A stretch of 64,000 nt of DNA from Flavivirga eckloniae (GTDB lineage Bacteria > Bacteroidota > Bacteroidia > Flavobacteriales > Flavobacteriaceae): assembly GCF_002886045.1 (NCBI RefSeq), contig NZ_CP025791.1:3115001-3179000 (forward strand), given 5' to 3'. This document shows, piece by piece, positions 44,697 through 53,719 of the stretch (position 1 is the stretch's first letter; every line of letters starts with the position of its first letter). Both the position numbers and the translations under genes were made by a program. The notes under the pieces are model-generated. The model was not told where the DNA came from. It did not search any database and saw only the letters and a program-made list of their open reading frames with translations.

Positions 44697-45758
44697 TTAC
44701 TTTTTTTTACAAACCAATAAGGTATGATATTCTCCAACACTAATATCTTCTTCAAGCTTAAGTCCAGCTTTATCAATTAACTTAAGAAATACTTCAGCCG
44801 AATACATTTTACTGTTCCCATTTGCCAATACGGTGAAATAAAGGGAGGTTGCTTCTAAGATAAATTTGGCATTATCGAATTTCTGTCTATCTGTAAACGT
44901 CTCCATAATCATTAATTCGGTATTATCGTCCATGGACTTAACACAAGTCGTTAATACCTTAAGAATTTCTTCTTCAGAGAAACAATCTAAGAATTGGCAC
45001 ATCCATATCGTATCTGCTCCATTTGGAATTTGAGGGTTGTCTTTTAACCAATCTATTTCATAACTGGAAACCCTTTTATCAAAGCCTTCTTTTTTAATAT
45101 TGCCGAGAGCTATATTTATTTGCCCAGGTAAATCAATTATTTTTACGGATACATCTTGATTATGTTGACAACAGCTTATTGCAAATTTCCCTGTATTGGC
45201 ACCAATATCGAATATGGTTTTTGGGTTATTTCTAAAGGCTAATTTTAAAGCATCATTAAAAATCGCATCAGAATAGTGATGATCAAATTCAAACCAAGAT
45301 TTTTGAATTTCTGGCGTTAATTGAGATAAGCCTTCATAAACCGTGTTCCAACTGCCAAGCTCTTTTAAACCTTCTGGCTTTCCGGTTTTTATAGACTCAT
45401 TTAAATGGAATAACCCTTTATAACATACATCGTTTGTAAAGTTTATATTAACGTTTACAGTCTCATGATAATTTAAAAAATAACCCGTAGTGGTTAATTG
45501 ATAATTACCTGAATCGTCTTTACTAACAATGCCAGAACTTTCGGCTATTTCTAATAAAACACCTATCCCATATGCACTAACAGATAATTCATTTGAGATG
45601 GCATCTATTGCAATGCCTCCTTTTTTCCTTTTATTAAAAATCAAGCTAAGAACACCTAACTTTCTTAGTGAAACTGTAGCTTGAAACACAAAAGGAGCAA
45701 AAGCAATTTTTTGTGCTTCTTGAATAGCGTCAATAGCTCTTAACGTAGTATTTTCCAT
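44697..45758 (-). CDS. COMT-like SAM methyltransferase
   Basis: 353 residues. A winged-helix dimerisation domain (about 10-100) is followed by the Rossmann domain with FDIGANTGKF (182-191) and IIDLPG. At the usual catalytic His position of plant-like O-methyltransferases the sequence reads CQFLDCFSEEE, so the general base is absent. It could methylate the aromatic ring carbon instead, as in aryl polyene head groups. Confidence 0.82.
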   Translation of the reverse strand: MENTTLRAIDAIQEAQKIAFAPFVFQATVSLRKLGVLSLIFNKRKKGGIAIDAISNELSVSAYGIGVLLEIAESSGIVSKDDSGNYQLTTTGYFLNYHETVNVNINFTNDVCYKGLFHLNESIKTGKPEGLKELGSWNTVYEGLSQLTPEIQKSWFEFDHHYSDAIFNDALKLAFRNNPKTIFDIGANTGKFAISCCQHNQDVSVKIIDLPGQINIALGNIKKEGFDKRVSSYEIDWLKDNPQIPNGADTIWMCQFLDCFSEEEILKVLTTCVKSMDDNTELMIMETFTDRQKFDNAKFILEATSLYFTVLANGNSKMYSAEVFLKLIDKAGLKLEEDISVGEYHTLLVCKKK

Positions 45759-45760
45759 AA

Positions 45761-46918
45761 TTATTTTTTATCTTTTTTTACTTTTTCAAATATTACTGCT
45801 GTATTACTACCACCAAAACCTGACGCTGTTTTAAGAAAAAAGTTCATTTTTTTTGGGGTGATTTGAGTTATGATATTTATTGGTTGTGTAACACCTAATG
45901 TCTCAAAACCTAAAGAAACATATAAGGTGTTATTATAAAGTGAATGCATTCCAACAATAGTTTCTAATAAACCGGAAGCTCCCAGAGTATGCCCGAAATA
46001 ACCTTTTAAACTATTTGTAGGGACATTTTGCAGGCCTAATCTGTTGAACGCAATAGCTTCCATTTCATCATTATAGGGTGTCGCTGTTCCATGGGCAGAA
46101 ATATAATCGATACTTTCAGACGATATATTCGCTTCTTTGAGCGCCGATGTTACACTTCTAAACAAGCCTTCTCCGGTTCGGGAGGGTCCGGAAATATGAT
46201 TGGCATCATTACAAGAACCTTCTCCTAAAACAGCAACGGCTTCTTTTACCAGATTTGTTTTATTATTGGTAACCAAAATACTTGCAGCAACTTCGCCAAT
46301 ATTAATCCCAGAGCGATTTTTACAATAGGGTTTGCAAGGCGCATCGCTTAGTGCCTGAAAAGAGTTGAATCCCGATAAAATAAACTCTGTAACAAGATCT
46401 CCGCTCACAATAAATACATGGTCATAAACGCCTTGTTGGATATAACGTTTTGCAACTGCAACGGCTAAAATTCCTGAAACACAGGCGTTAGAAATAACAA
46501 CAGCCTCGTTTTCAAATTTAAAGAAGTCCTTTATTTTTTTACCTAAAACACTTAAATAAGCACGTTCTTCAGGAAATTCGTTGTTTTTTTCTAAAACATC
46601 AATATTACCTTTTGTAGTTGAAATAATTAAACCAACATTTTTTGTTAAAGGAATTTTAGACGCTTGAATAACATGGTTTAACGATGTTATCATCATCTGT
46701 TCTAAGCGCGTGAAATCGCCTTTGCCTTCTAAGGGTTTAAAACGTTCACTTAATGCTTTTGTGTTTATTATTGATGACCAAAAAGGTTGAGGTAATAGGT
46801 TTTTGTCGTCAATTAGTTGTAAACCGGATACTTGATTATGAATATTATTTATAACAGTTTCACTATCAAATCCGAGAGAAGAGACTATATTATTATGTGA
46901 TAAGTAAACATCAGTCAT
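45761..46918 (-). CDS. Beta-ketoacyl-ACP synthase (second active KS)
   Basis: 385 residues. The triad is C146 (SNACVSG), H276 (SAHGTATP) and H310 (GYFGHTL). It is somewhat short and diverged from FabF. Its place beside the thioesterase and methyltransferase suggests use in a starter or early extension step. It overlaps the thioesterase gene by eight bases. Confidence 0.91.
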   Translation of the reverse strand: MTDVYLSHNNIVSSLGFDSETVINNIHNQVSGLQLIDDKNLLPQPFWSSIINTKALSERFKPLEGKGDFTRLEQMMITSLNHVIQASKIPLTKNVGLIISTTKGNIDVLEKNNEFPEERAYLSVLGKKIKDFFKFENEAVVISNACVSGILAVAVAKRYIQQGVYDHVFIVSGDLVTEFILSGFNSFQALSDAPCKPYCKNRSGINIGEVAASILVTNNKTNLVKEAVAVLGEGSCNDANHISGPSRTGEGLFRSVTSALKEANISSESIDYISAHGTATPYNDEMEAIAFNRLGLQNVPTNSLKGYFGHTLGASGLLETIVGMHSLYNNTLYVSLGFETLGVTQPINIITQITPKKMNFFLKTASGFGGSNTAVIFEKVKKDKK

Positions 46919-47366
46919 CTAAAAGGCCTACTTTTTGTTTCCATTCCATGAAAAAATCTGGAATTGTTAAAGATAATTCTCCTTGCCCCGTATGGTCTAC
47001 AAAAACCTGAACGGTTTCTCCCGTACAAACGAGCTGATTTTCTTGATTAAAAATTTCATATCTAAAAATCATTTTCGCAGCACGACTGTCTACATATATT
47101 GTTTTTATTGTAGCAACATCCCCATAACGCAAAGGTAATTTGTGTTCGCTACTTGATTTTACAATTGGCGTAGCATAGCCAAAGTCTTTTTGATTTAAAT
47201 ATGATATGCCATGATGTCTGCCAAAAGCCTCTCTACCATCTTCAAAGTATTGTATATAATTGCCATGCCAAACAATTCCTAGTGGGTCAGTTTCTACAAA
47301 CCGAACTCTTACCTGGCTAATAAAGCTAATTTCTTTATTATTTTTAGACTGCATTTTTCTTTTCAT
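46911..47366 (-). CDS. 4-hydroxybenzoyl-CoA-type acyl thioesterase
   Basis: 151 residues, hotdog fold, with the 4HBT signature VETDPLGIVWHGNY (D27 nucleophile, H34). Such enzymes release acyl chains from CoA or ACP; here it may free the finished polyene acid or edit the ACPs. Two possible ATGs (codons 1 and 5) both lie inside the end of the ABC permease gene. Confidence 0.88.
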   Translation of the reverse strand: MKRKMQSKNNKEISFISQVRVRFVETDPLGIVWHGNYIQYFEDGREAFGRHHGISYLNQKDFGYATPIVKSSSEHKLPLRYGDVATIKTIYVDSRAAKMIFRYEIFNQENQLVCTGETVQVFVDHTGQGELSLTIPDFFMEWKQKVGLLDD

Positions 47367-48612
47367 TGTAAACTATGGCGATTGCGGTTGTGACGATAAA
47401 AAACAAAAATAGTAATGTTATTTCCGGAATGATATCCATTAAGCTAGAATTTCTCAAAAAAACATCGTAAAAAGCATTTAACCCCCAATTCATTGGCGAA
47501 ATATTAGATAAGGTTTGCATAAATTCGGGCATAATAAATACGGGAACCCAAACACCTCCCAAAGCTGCTAAAATAACTACAAAGGTTGCTCCAAATGGAG
47601 CAGATTGTTCTTGGGTTTTGGCTATCGTGCCTAAAAGTAAGCCCAGTCCTATGGCAGCTAAACCTGCAAATATGGCCACTAAAAATAAAAGGGGTAATTT
47701 GTCTGAAACATTTAATTTTGGTAACCCTATAGCTGGAAATAAATAAATTCCAATAAGTAACATTAATACAAACTGAATCAAACAAACGATTAAATAGATC
47801 GCTGTTTTTCCTCCAAGAACGGTTAAATATGATACTGGATTTGTTCTTAGGCGTACAAAAGTACCTTGACTTTTTTCTTTTACAATATTAATGGATAAGG
47901 GTACAATAATAAAAAATATAGCAAAAAGTGTCCAAGCTGGAACATTATGCTGAACCGAGTTTGGGATGATATTTTCATCATCCTTTTTTGGCAATATTTC
48001 TTTAAAACTTATAAAACTCTCTGTTTCAAAAATGATTTCCGAAGGATCATCTGTTAATTGCTCTTGAAATGCATTGTAGATGGATTGCGTTTCAATTTTA
48101 GAAATCATTTTATCTACTTCATTTTTTACTGAGCTTTTAAAAGAGAACTGCGTTGCCGGATCAAAATATAACTTGACTTCTTTTGCCTTGAAAATTTCTT
48201 TTGGTTTATCTTCACCTTCATCTTCTAAACCAAATTTATTCAAAATGCCTTCAACATTTTGGTTGATTTTTTTTTCAAGATCTGAAGATAAATCTTCAGG
48301 AATTACAATAGCCAATTGATTTTTGCCTTTAAAAACCAGATTCTTGGCATCTTCTTCAATAGCAATTTTAATAACCTCAAAAACATTCGAGCCTTCCAGA
48401 CCTTTAACAATGGTTTGTGACACAGATCCCTTATCGTTATCCACTAAAAGTATAGGGATTTTGGTTTCACTTACAGTTTTAAATGTACTGTCTTGAATTA
48501 TGGTAATAGTTACTATTAACACTAAAGGCATGATAAATAATATGGCTATTCCACCAATATCTCTGGTGAGCAATCTAAACTCTTTATATGCAGATGCCAG
48601 TAATTTATGCAT
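47344..48612 (-). CDS. ABC-2 type exporter permease
   Basis: 422 residues. It has one N-terminal helix, a large extracytoplasmic loop (about 45-205) and five more helices from about 225 onward, the DrrB / YhgE layout. It forms an exporter with the ATPase in the preceding gene (8-base overlap). Transport of pigment or a precursor lipid is likely, but the cargo is not shown by sequence. Confidence 0.9.
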   Translation of the reverse strand: MHKLLASAYKEFRLLTRDIGGIAILFIMPLVLIVTITIIQDSTFKTVSETKIPILLVDNDKGSVSQTIVKGLEGSNVFEVIKIAIEEDAKNLVFKGKNQLAIVIPEDLSSDLEKKINQNVEGILNKFGLEDEGEDKPKEIFKAKEVKLYFDPATQFSFKSSVKNEVDKMISKIETQSIYNAFQEQLTDDPSEIIFETESFISFKEILPKKDDENIIPNSVQHNVPAWTLFAIFFIIVPLSINIVKEKSQGTFVRLRTNPVSYLTVLGGKTAIYLIVCLIQFVLMLLIGIYLFPAIGLPKLNVSDKLPLLFLVAIFAGLAAIGLGLLLGTIAKTQEQSAPFGATFVVILAALGGVWVPVFIMPEFMQTLSNISPMNWGLNAFYDVFLRNSSLMDIIPEITLLFLFFIVTTAIAIVYNEKKNAV

Positions 48613-49348
48613 GATCTCTTAAAGCGTGTCCGGTTAAAGCTAAAAATACATCTTCAAGATTTTTAGCATTTTTTTGCTCTTTAATTAAGTTTTTTGGGTC
48701 TCCTTGTGTTATTATTTTTCCGTGGTCTATTATAGCAACTTTAGTACAAAAGGCTTCTGCTTCGTTTAAGTGATGTGATGTATAGATTATTGTAGTTCCT
48801 TTTTCGTTAAGAGCTTTTAAATAATTTATAATAACATTTTTAGATTGCACATCGACTCCAACAGTAGGTTCGTCTAAAAACAGGACTTTTGGGTCGTGCA
48901 GAATACTAGCTATTAAATTGATTCGACGTTTCATCCCTCCAGAAAACGTGTTTATTTTTTTATTTGAAAATTGTGAAAGTCCTAGAGTTTTTAATGCGTC
49001 TTTTATTTTTAATTTTAAATCGTTGCCTTTTAATCCGTACATGCTTCCAAAATACGCTAGGTTTTCAAAAGCGGTTAAAGTTGGATACAAAGCATATTCT
49101 TGAGGGACTATACCTATTAACTGTTTTAATTGGTTCTTATTTTTTTTATAGGTAAGCCCATCTATAACAAATGAACCGGAAGTTGGTTTAATTAATGAGC
49201 ATAACAGCGAAATTAACGTTGTTTTTCCTGCTCCGTTTGGGCCTAACAGTCCAAAAATATCTTTTTCTGAAATGCACAAATCTAAATTAGATACAGAAAA
49301 TGTATCTGCTCCTTTATATTTTTTAGATAGTTGCTTAATTTCAATCAT
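48605..49348 (-). CDS. ABC exporter ATP-binding protein
   Basis: 247 residues. Walker A GPNGAGKTT (36-44), signature TFSGGMKRR, Walker B LFLDEPT and the H-loop TSHH are all intact. It powers the permease encoded next. The family (CcmA/DrrA-like) exports lipids, drugs or polyketides. Confidence 0.93.
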   Translation of the reverse strand: MIEIKQLSKKYKGADTFSVSNLDLCISEKDIFGLLGPNGAGKTTLISLLCSLIKPTSGSFVIDGLTYKKNKNQLKQLIGIVPQEYALYPTLTAFENLAYFGSMYGLKGNDLKLKIKDALKTLGLSQFSNKKINTFSGGMKRRINLIASILHDPKVLFLDEPTVGVDVQSKNVIINYLKALNEKGTTIIYTSHHLNEAEAFCTKVAIIDHGKIITQGDPKNLIKEQKNAKNLEDVFLALTGHALRDHA

Positions 49349-49358
49349 GTATAATTCC

Positions 49359-50354
49359 TTATATGGCCTTTTTTAATTTTTTAAAGAAGGCTTCTTCCTT
49401 ATCTGCAATGACTTCTAATTGTGATGCCACATGATTATAAGCATCATCTTTCGCACTTCTGCTTTTATAAATACGAGATGCATCTAAAGCAAAATCTCTC
49501 CATAAATCACCTATAACCGTCATTTCTTTGGATAATTCTGCCAATTTATTGTTATTTAATATTTTACTGGATTCTTGTAAAAAGGCTGCATAAATATATC
49601 TAAATCCACCACCACCGGTTCCAATCTCTTCTTGCATTCTAACAATTTGCCCTAAATAATGATTAGCAACTTTAACACCTTTTTTCTTAGGCCATTTGCG
49701 TATTAGTTTTGCTGTATACTTAATGCCTTTAACACCAATAACAGGTACTGGAGCCAGCATATCTCTACACGTGTTTTTTATTCCTTTAATAATGGCGCTT
49801 TCAATATTTAGTTTTTCTGGAAAACCTATAGGATAGTACATGTGGCCTTTTGGAGCAAAAGCACCTTTAGCAAAGCGAACTTTATCTAATTCTTTACTGG
49901 TTAACGTTGTAACCGTTTCCATAACAGGGTCGCTAATCAAATAGCTGTCATTTTGTTTACCATACACAATTAAATTATGTGCATTAAAATGAAAACGATA
50001 TTCGTCTGGAAAGTATACTAAATTATAAACGCCAACTTGAAGTCCTACGGGATTGTTTTTTTCTAAATTTTCAATTAGTCTCGCTTCAGCTTGTTGTGGG
50101 GTTTTAAATTTTTCCTTTTTAATTTTTATCCCAGTACGTTTTGCAAATCTTTTAAAAATTTGACCGGGCATTGTTCTATATGATATTGCCGGGGCATGAT
50201 TTACTTTTAGAAAAGGAATATAACAGAACATTAAACCAGAACCTATGCCAAACACCATGGGTTCACTTACATCAAAGCCATTATACTTCATTAAATTTGA
50301 AACAACGCCATTTTCGCAGTGCGCGGTTTGGTGATGTGTAAAATTAATTTCCAT
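49359..50354 (-). CDS. BtrH-like acyl-ACP transferase family protein
   Basis: 331 residues from the ATG at 50354. The N-terminus TAHCENGVVSNLM (C13) matches the BtrH N-terminal domain. In butirosin synthesis that domain transfers an acyl group from a carrier protein. A C-terminal helical DUF4872-like domain fills about 190-331. In this cluster it could move the aryl polyene from ACP to the resorcinol. It overlaps the HTH-like gene by eleven bases. Confidence 0.82.
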   Translation of the reverse strand: MEINFTHHQTAHCENGVVSNLMKYNGFDVSEPMVFGIGSGLMFCYIPFLKVNHAPAISYRTMPGQIFKRFAKRTGIKIKKEKFKTPQQAEARLIENLEKNNPVGLQVGVYNLVYFPDEYRFHFNAHNLIVYGKQNDSYLISDPVMETVTTLTSKELDKVRFAKGAFAPKGHMYYPIGFPEKLNIESAIIKGIKNTCRDMLAPVPVIGVKGIKYTAKLIRKWPKKKGVKVANHYLGQIVRMQEEIGTGGGGFRYIYAAFLQESSKILNNNKLAELSKEMTVIGDLWRDFALDASRIYKSRSAKDDAYNHVASQLEVIADKEEAFFKKLKKAI

Positions 50355-50751
50355 AATCAATATCCTTTAATTGATTAATAGAAACTTCGAACACATCGGC
50401 ATATTTTGCTAGTGTTTTTTCAGATAATTTATTGAATTTTTTCAATTTAAAGTGTCTTTTTACCTGCCATTTAAACAGGCCTACATAACTTGCTAGAATA
50501 CCAATATCCATTTTATGGAGTTCCATATAATATTCAATAGGGCTAGTTTCTTTATTTAGTACTCTGGCTTTTGCTTTTGCAATACGCTCATTAATTTCTT
50601 GTATGGCGTTGTCTAAGGCAATTGTTTTAGGCTGCCAACCGCTACTTTTAGCTGTAGTGTATTCCCCTTTATCATCAACAGCATAACAAAGCTCTTTGTG
50701 TTTGCCTGCTTCTAAACTACTTTTATCTTGGGGGACATCACTCTTTTTCAT
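50344..50751 (-). CDS. Small HTH-like protein of unknown function
   Basis: 135 residues, no signal or membrane segment. Residues about 85-130 read like a degenerate Cro/C1 helix-turn-helix: DIGILASYVGLF, then SEKTLAKYADVFEVSINQL. The helical N-terminal part is not recognised. It may be a pathway regulator or a protein-binding subunit of the dehydratase or BtrH-like neighbour. DNA-contact residues cannot be judged. Confidence 0.65.
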   Translation of the reverse strand: MKKSDVPQDKSSLEAGKHKELCYAVDDKGEYTTAKSSGWQPKTIALDNAIQEINERIAKAKARVLNKETSPIEYYMELHKMDIGILASYVGLFKWQVKRHFKLKKFNKLSEKTLAKYADVFEVSINQLKDIDYGN

Positions 50752-50755
50752 AAAA

Positions 50756-51211
50756 CTATTTCAAATCTTTGATAACCAAATTCATCTCACAAGATAATAA
50801 TTTGGATGTTCCTTCGTGAATATTGCATTCTAAAGAACATATGCTGTAGCTATCGGTGTCATATCTTGATGTTAGTTTTGCACTGGAGATTATGGTACTA
50901 TCAACCTTAGGACAGGAAAACAACGTTACTTTTTTCACGGCACTAATAAAACCAATTAGATTAGCACCTTCTCCTTCAATATCATCATCATTAAAAAAAC
51001 TTTTGCCAACTATTGATGAGCAAGTTTGTGCTGCATTCTCTATTAATCCTACTTCGTTAAAATAATCATCTTCAACTAAAAGACAGTCTTTTTTAATTTT
51101 AAATGATGTAGAAACATGTTCATCATCAAGAGTTAGAACCTTGTCTATCATCAAAAATGGAGGACGATGCGGTAAAAAATTAGAGACATCTATTTTATCA
51201 AGATCAATCAT
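50756..51211 (-). CDS. FabZ-like 3-hydroxyacyl-ACP dehydratase (catalytic subunit)
   Basis: 151 residues. LPHRPPFLMID provides His15, and NEVGLIENAAQT the catalytic Glu58 of the hotdog dehydratases. It shares one base with the stop of its non-canonical neighbour. The two are probably a heteromeric dehydratase, as ApeI and ApeP are in E. coli. Confidence 0.83.
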   Translation of the reverse strand: MIDLDKIDVSNFLPHRPPFLMIDKVLTLDDEHVSTSFKIKKDCLLVEDDYFNEVGLIENAAQTCSSIVGKSFFNDDDIEGEGANLIGFISAVKKVTLFSCPKVDSTIISSAKLTSRYDTDSYSICSLECNIHEGTSKLLSCEMNLVIKDLK

Positions 51212-51642
51212 TAACTTGCAATAACAGTTTTCATTATACCAGAAGCAATTGTTTCATTTTTGGAACTAAGTACAGTTATTTCAACCAAAGTTACTCCCAT
51301 AAATTCATGTAAAATATGAGCTTCTGTTTTTATGGTTTCATTTAATTGAGGCAACATAGAGATTTCTATTTTTTTAATAGAACCTATATAGCCTGTTGGT
51401 GCCGGAGATCCTTTTAAAAAATAATCATACCCCGTATGGAGTGCCACTGTCTGTGCCATATTTTCTACTAATCCGGATTCCGATAGTACTTTATTTTCAA
51501 AAAAAATATTGGTTTCTAAAACTCTTAATGAGGATATTACATTTGTATCGGAAAAACCTAACAAACTATCTACCATTACAAAAGGAGCTTTTTGTGGAAT
51601 TAAGTGTTCTATATTTGTAATTGGTTTTTCTAGTAAAGCCAT
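51211..51642 (-). CDS. Hotdog dehydratase-like partner lacking the catalytic His
   Basis: 143 residues with the same layout as the next gene, but LIPQKAPFVMVD carries Gln17 in place of His. The Glu is kept (GLVENMAQT, E60). So one active-site half is present, fitting a dimer that completes a site with its neighbour or a purely structural role. It follows DarB by one base. Confidence 0.78.
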   Translation of the reverse strand: MALLEKPITNIEHLIPQKAPFVMVDSLLGFSDTNVISSLRVLETNIFFENKVLSESGLVENMAQTVALHTGYDYFLKGSPAPTGYIGSIKKIEISMLPQLNETIKTEAHILHEFMGVTLVEITVLSSKNETIASGIMKTVIAS

Positions 51643-51643
51643 T

Positions 51644-52780
51644 TTAATGAACAGTTAGATGTGCATAAGCATAAGAGAATCTTCCGCTTTCTGGCACTGA
51701 TAACATTATTTTGTCTCCTTTTTTCAACCTTCCAGAATACATGAGTTCTTCAAGCATTAGGTAGATAGAAGCAGATCCAACATTGCCTACTCTATCTAAA
51801 TTAGTAAACCAACTACTTTCGGGAATTTGCAATCCTCTTTCTTTAATTTTATTTTTTAATTTTTCAGCAAAAAAGTTAGAGGATAAATGAGGTAGAAAAT
51901 AGTCGATATCCGCAGAGTCTTTATCATGTTTTTTTAAGACTAGCTCTAAGCTTTCGACACCTTTATCGATAATATGCTTTTCTAAAATTTTAACATCTTG
52001 TTTAACAGAAAAGATAGATTCTTCTAACCATTGTTTAGAGTTGTATTCTGTCCAAGGCTTAATAGACCCATCGTCAAGTTTTTCTCCGCCAGAATACATA
52101 CAGGTTTCCAATTCATGCGCATACGAATAGGCTTCCATCCAATCTATTTTTAAAGAGATGCCTGTTTCATTTTTTTTGTTTTCTAACAACATGGCGCCTG
52201 CTCCATCTGACAGCATCCAACGTAAAAACTCTTTTTTAAATGCTACTATAGGCTGCTCTTCTAAAGATGAAAGCGACACAGCCTCTTCATTAAACATATT
52301 TGCCTGTATTCGTGTAGAAGATCTTTCTGATCCTGTACAAACTGCATTGTTTGAATTTCCTGATTTTACAGATAAAAAGCCAAACTTTAAGGAACTCATG
52401 CCTGCACAGCAAATACCTGCGGCTGAGTTTATCTCCATATTTTTATTTGCTAATAAACCATGAACCATGGCTGCATGAGAGGGCAATAATTGATCGGGAG
52501 AAGAGGTTCCGCAGCATAATAATTCCATACTGTTTTCAGTAAACGAATCGTCAAATAACTTTGCAATAGCTTCTTGAGTTAATTCTGCATTGCTATGGGT
52601 AATTTTTCCTTGACTATTAATGGCGTAATAACGCTGTTTTATTCCATTATTTCTTAATACTACTCTTTTTGCTCTAGAAGGCTTCCCGTTAATTTGACCT
52701 AAAATGCCTTCCATTTCATCATTACTAATGGGGTTGTTTGGTAAAAATTTTGATATTCTTGTTATGTAAACGTCTTTCAT
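51644..52780 (-). CDS. darB: Beta-ketoacyl-ACP synthase III-like DarB (dialkylresorcinol ketosynthase)
   Basis: 378 residues of the KAS III fold. The triad is Cys125 (ICCAGMSS), His in FLPHLSSNF and Asn in RVGNVGSAS. In the dialkylresorcinol pathway DarB condenses two beta-ketoacyl thioesters and closes the cyclohexenone ring. It lies directly after DarA (11-base gap), the typical gene pair. The symbol rests on that pairing and on family length. Confidence 0.88.
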   Translation of the reverse strand: MKDVYITRISKFLPNNPISNDEMEGILGQINGKPSRAKRVVLRNNGIKQRYYAINSQGKITHSNAELTQEAIAKLFDDSFTENSMELLCCGTSSPDQLLPSHAAMVHGLLANKNMEINSAAGICCAGMSSLKFGFLSVKSGNSNNAVCTGSERSSTRIQANMFNEEAVSLSSLEEQPIVAFKKEFLRWMLSDGAGAMLLENKKNETGISLKIDWMEAYSYAHELETCMYSGGEKLDDGSIKPWTEYNSKQWLEESIFSVKQDVKILEKHIIDKGVESLELVLKKHDKDSADIDYFLPHLSSNFFAEKLKNKIKERGLQIPESSWFTNLDRVGNVGSASIYLMLEELMYSGRLKKGDKIMLSVPESGRFSYAYAHLTVH

Positions 52781-52791
52781 TTAATCCCTTT

Positions 52792-53715
52792 CTATTTAAT
52801 TTCTACAGATGAATAATATTTTTTATCCTTTTTTATCTTTCCAGACAAAGGCAAATAAGTCAACAAAAATAAAAGAAAAACCACGGGAGCAATAACCCAA
52901 ATGGCAAATAATAAATAATAATTAAATATTTTAATCCAAATTGTACGCTTATTGATATTACTTTCCCCCTTAGAATAGATGAGTTTTGCCCATTTACCAA
53001 ATAAAACATTGGCTCTTTTATCTGCTAAAACTAAAAAAGGTTTTATTACTACAGCTTCTTCTTTTACTAGACTTTTTTGAAGATTATCAAGATTATTACT
53101 AATGGTGTGATCTAATATAACATCACCAAACCTGGTAGATTCATCAATATCTTTTTGAGACACGCCTGGTTTAGGAAATATACCTAAATATTTTTTTTTC
53201 TCTCCACTAAACATCCATTGTACTATGGTAATAACGCTTATGTGGTTTATATGCCTATCTCTTAAAACAATATTACCAACTAATTTGGAACCACATTCCT
53301 TAAGTAGCGTTTTCACTTTTTCTTGAGCCATTACCCACATATTTCTACAACCAATAACAGTAATTATTGGCGTATTTGCAAGTAATTGTTTGGCTTCTGG
53401 GGTAGATAAGAAAGAATTTGTTGGAATTGATGGGCTTAAATACCAAACAGAATACCCTAAAATCACTAAATCGAATTTTTGATTTAGAATGGCTTCAGGA
53501 ATGGGTTTTGTTTTTGAAGGAATTTGAAGAAAAGATTCGGGAAATGCATTTAAAAAATCTTTTTTTTTCCATGGAAAAGCAAAAGGCGTTTCCATTTCTA
53601 TTTGATGGTGAACAACTTTTATGTTTTTGGAATTATTAAGAGGCATCGCAATATTATTTACGATTTCTGTTAATTGACCAGATTGAGAGTAATGAATAAC
53701 TAAAATGTTCTTCAT
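52792..53715 (-). CDS. darA: Dialkylresorcinol aromatase-type protein DarA
   Basis: 307 residues from the ATG at 53715, four bases after the upstream stop; longer starts (ATG 53736, TTG 53748) would overlap that gene. It opens with a flavodoxin-like IHYSQSGQL (phosphate loop) and VILGYSVWYLSP. A hydrophobic C-terminal segment (about 270-300) suggests membrane attachment. In the pathway DarA aromatises the cyclohexenone formed by DarB to the resorcinol. Confidence 0.87.
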   Translation of the reverse strand: MKNILVIHYSQSGQLTEIVNNIAMPLNNSKNIKVVHHQIEMETPFAFPWKKKDFLNAFPESFLQIPSKTKPIPEAILNQKFDLVILGYSVWYLSPSIPTNSFLSTPEAKQLLANTPIITVIGCRNMWVMAQEKVKTLLKECGSKLVGNIVLRDRHINHISVITIVQWMFSGEKKKYLGIFPKPGVSQKDIDESTRFGDVILDHTISNNLDNLQKSLVKEEAVVIKPFLVLADKRANVLFGKWAKLIYSKGESNINKRTIWIKIFNYYLLFAIWVIAPVVFLLFLLTYLPLSGKIKKDKKYYSSVEIK

Positions 53716-53719
53716 TTTA

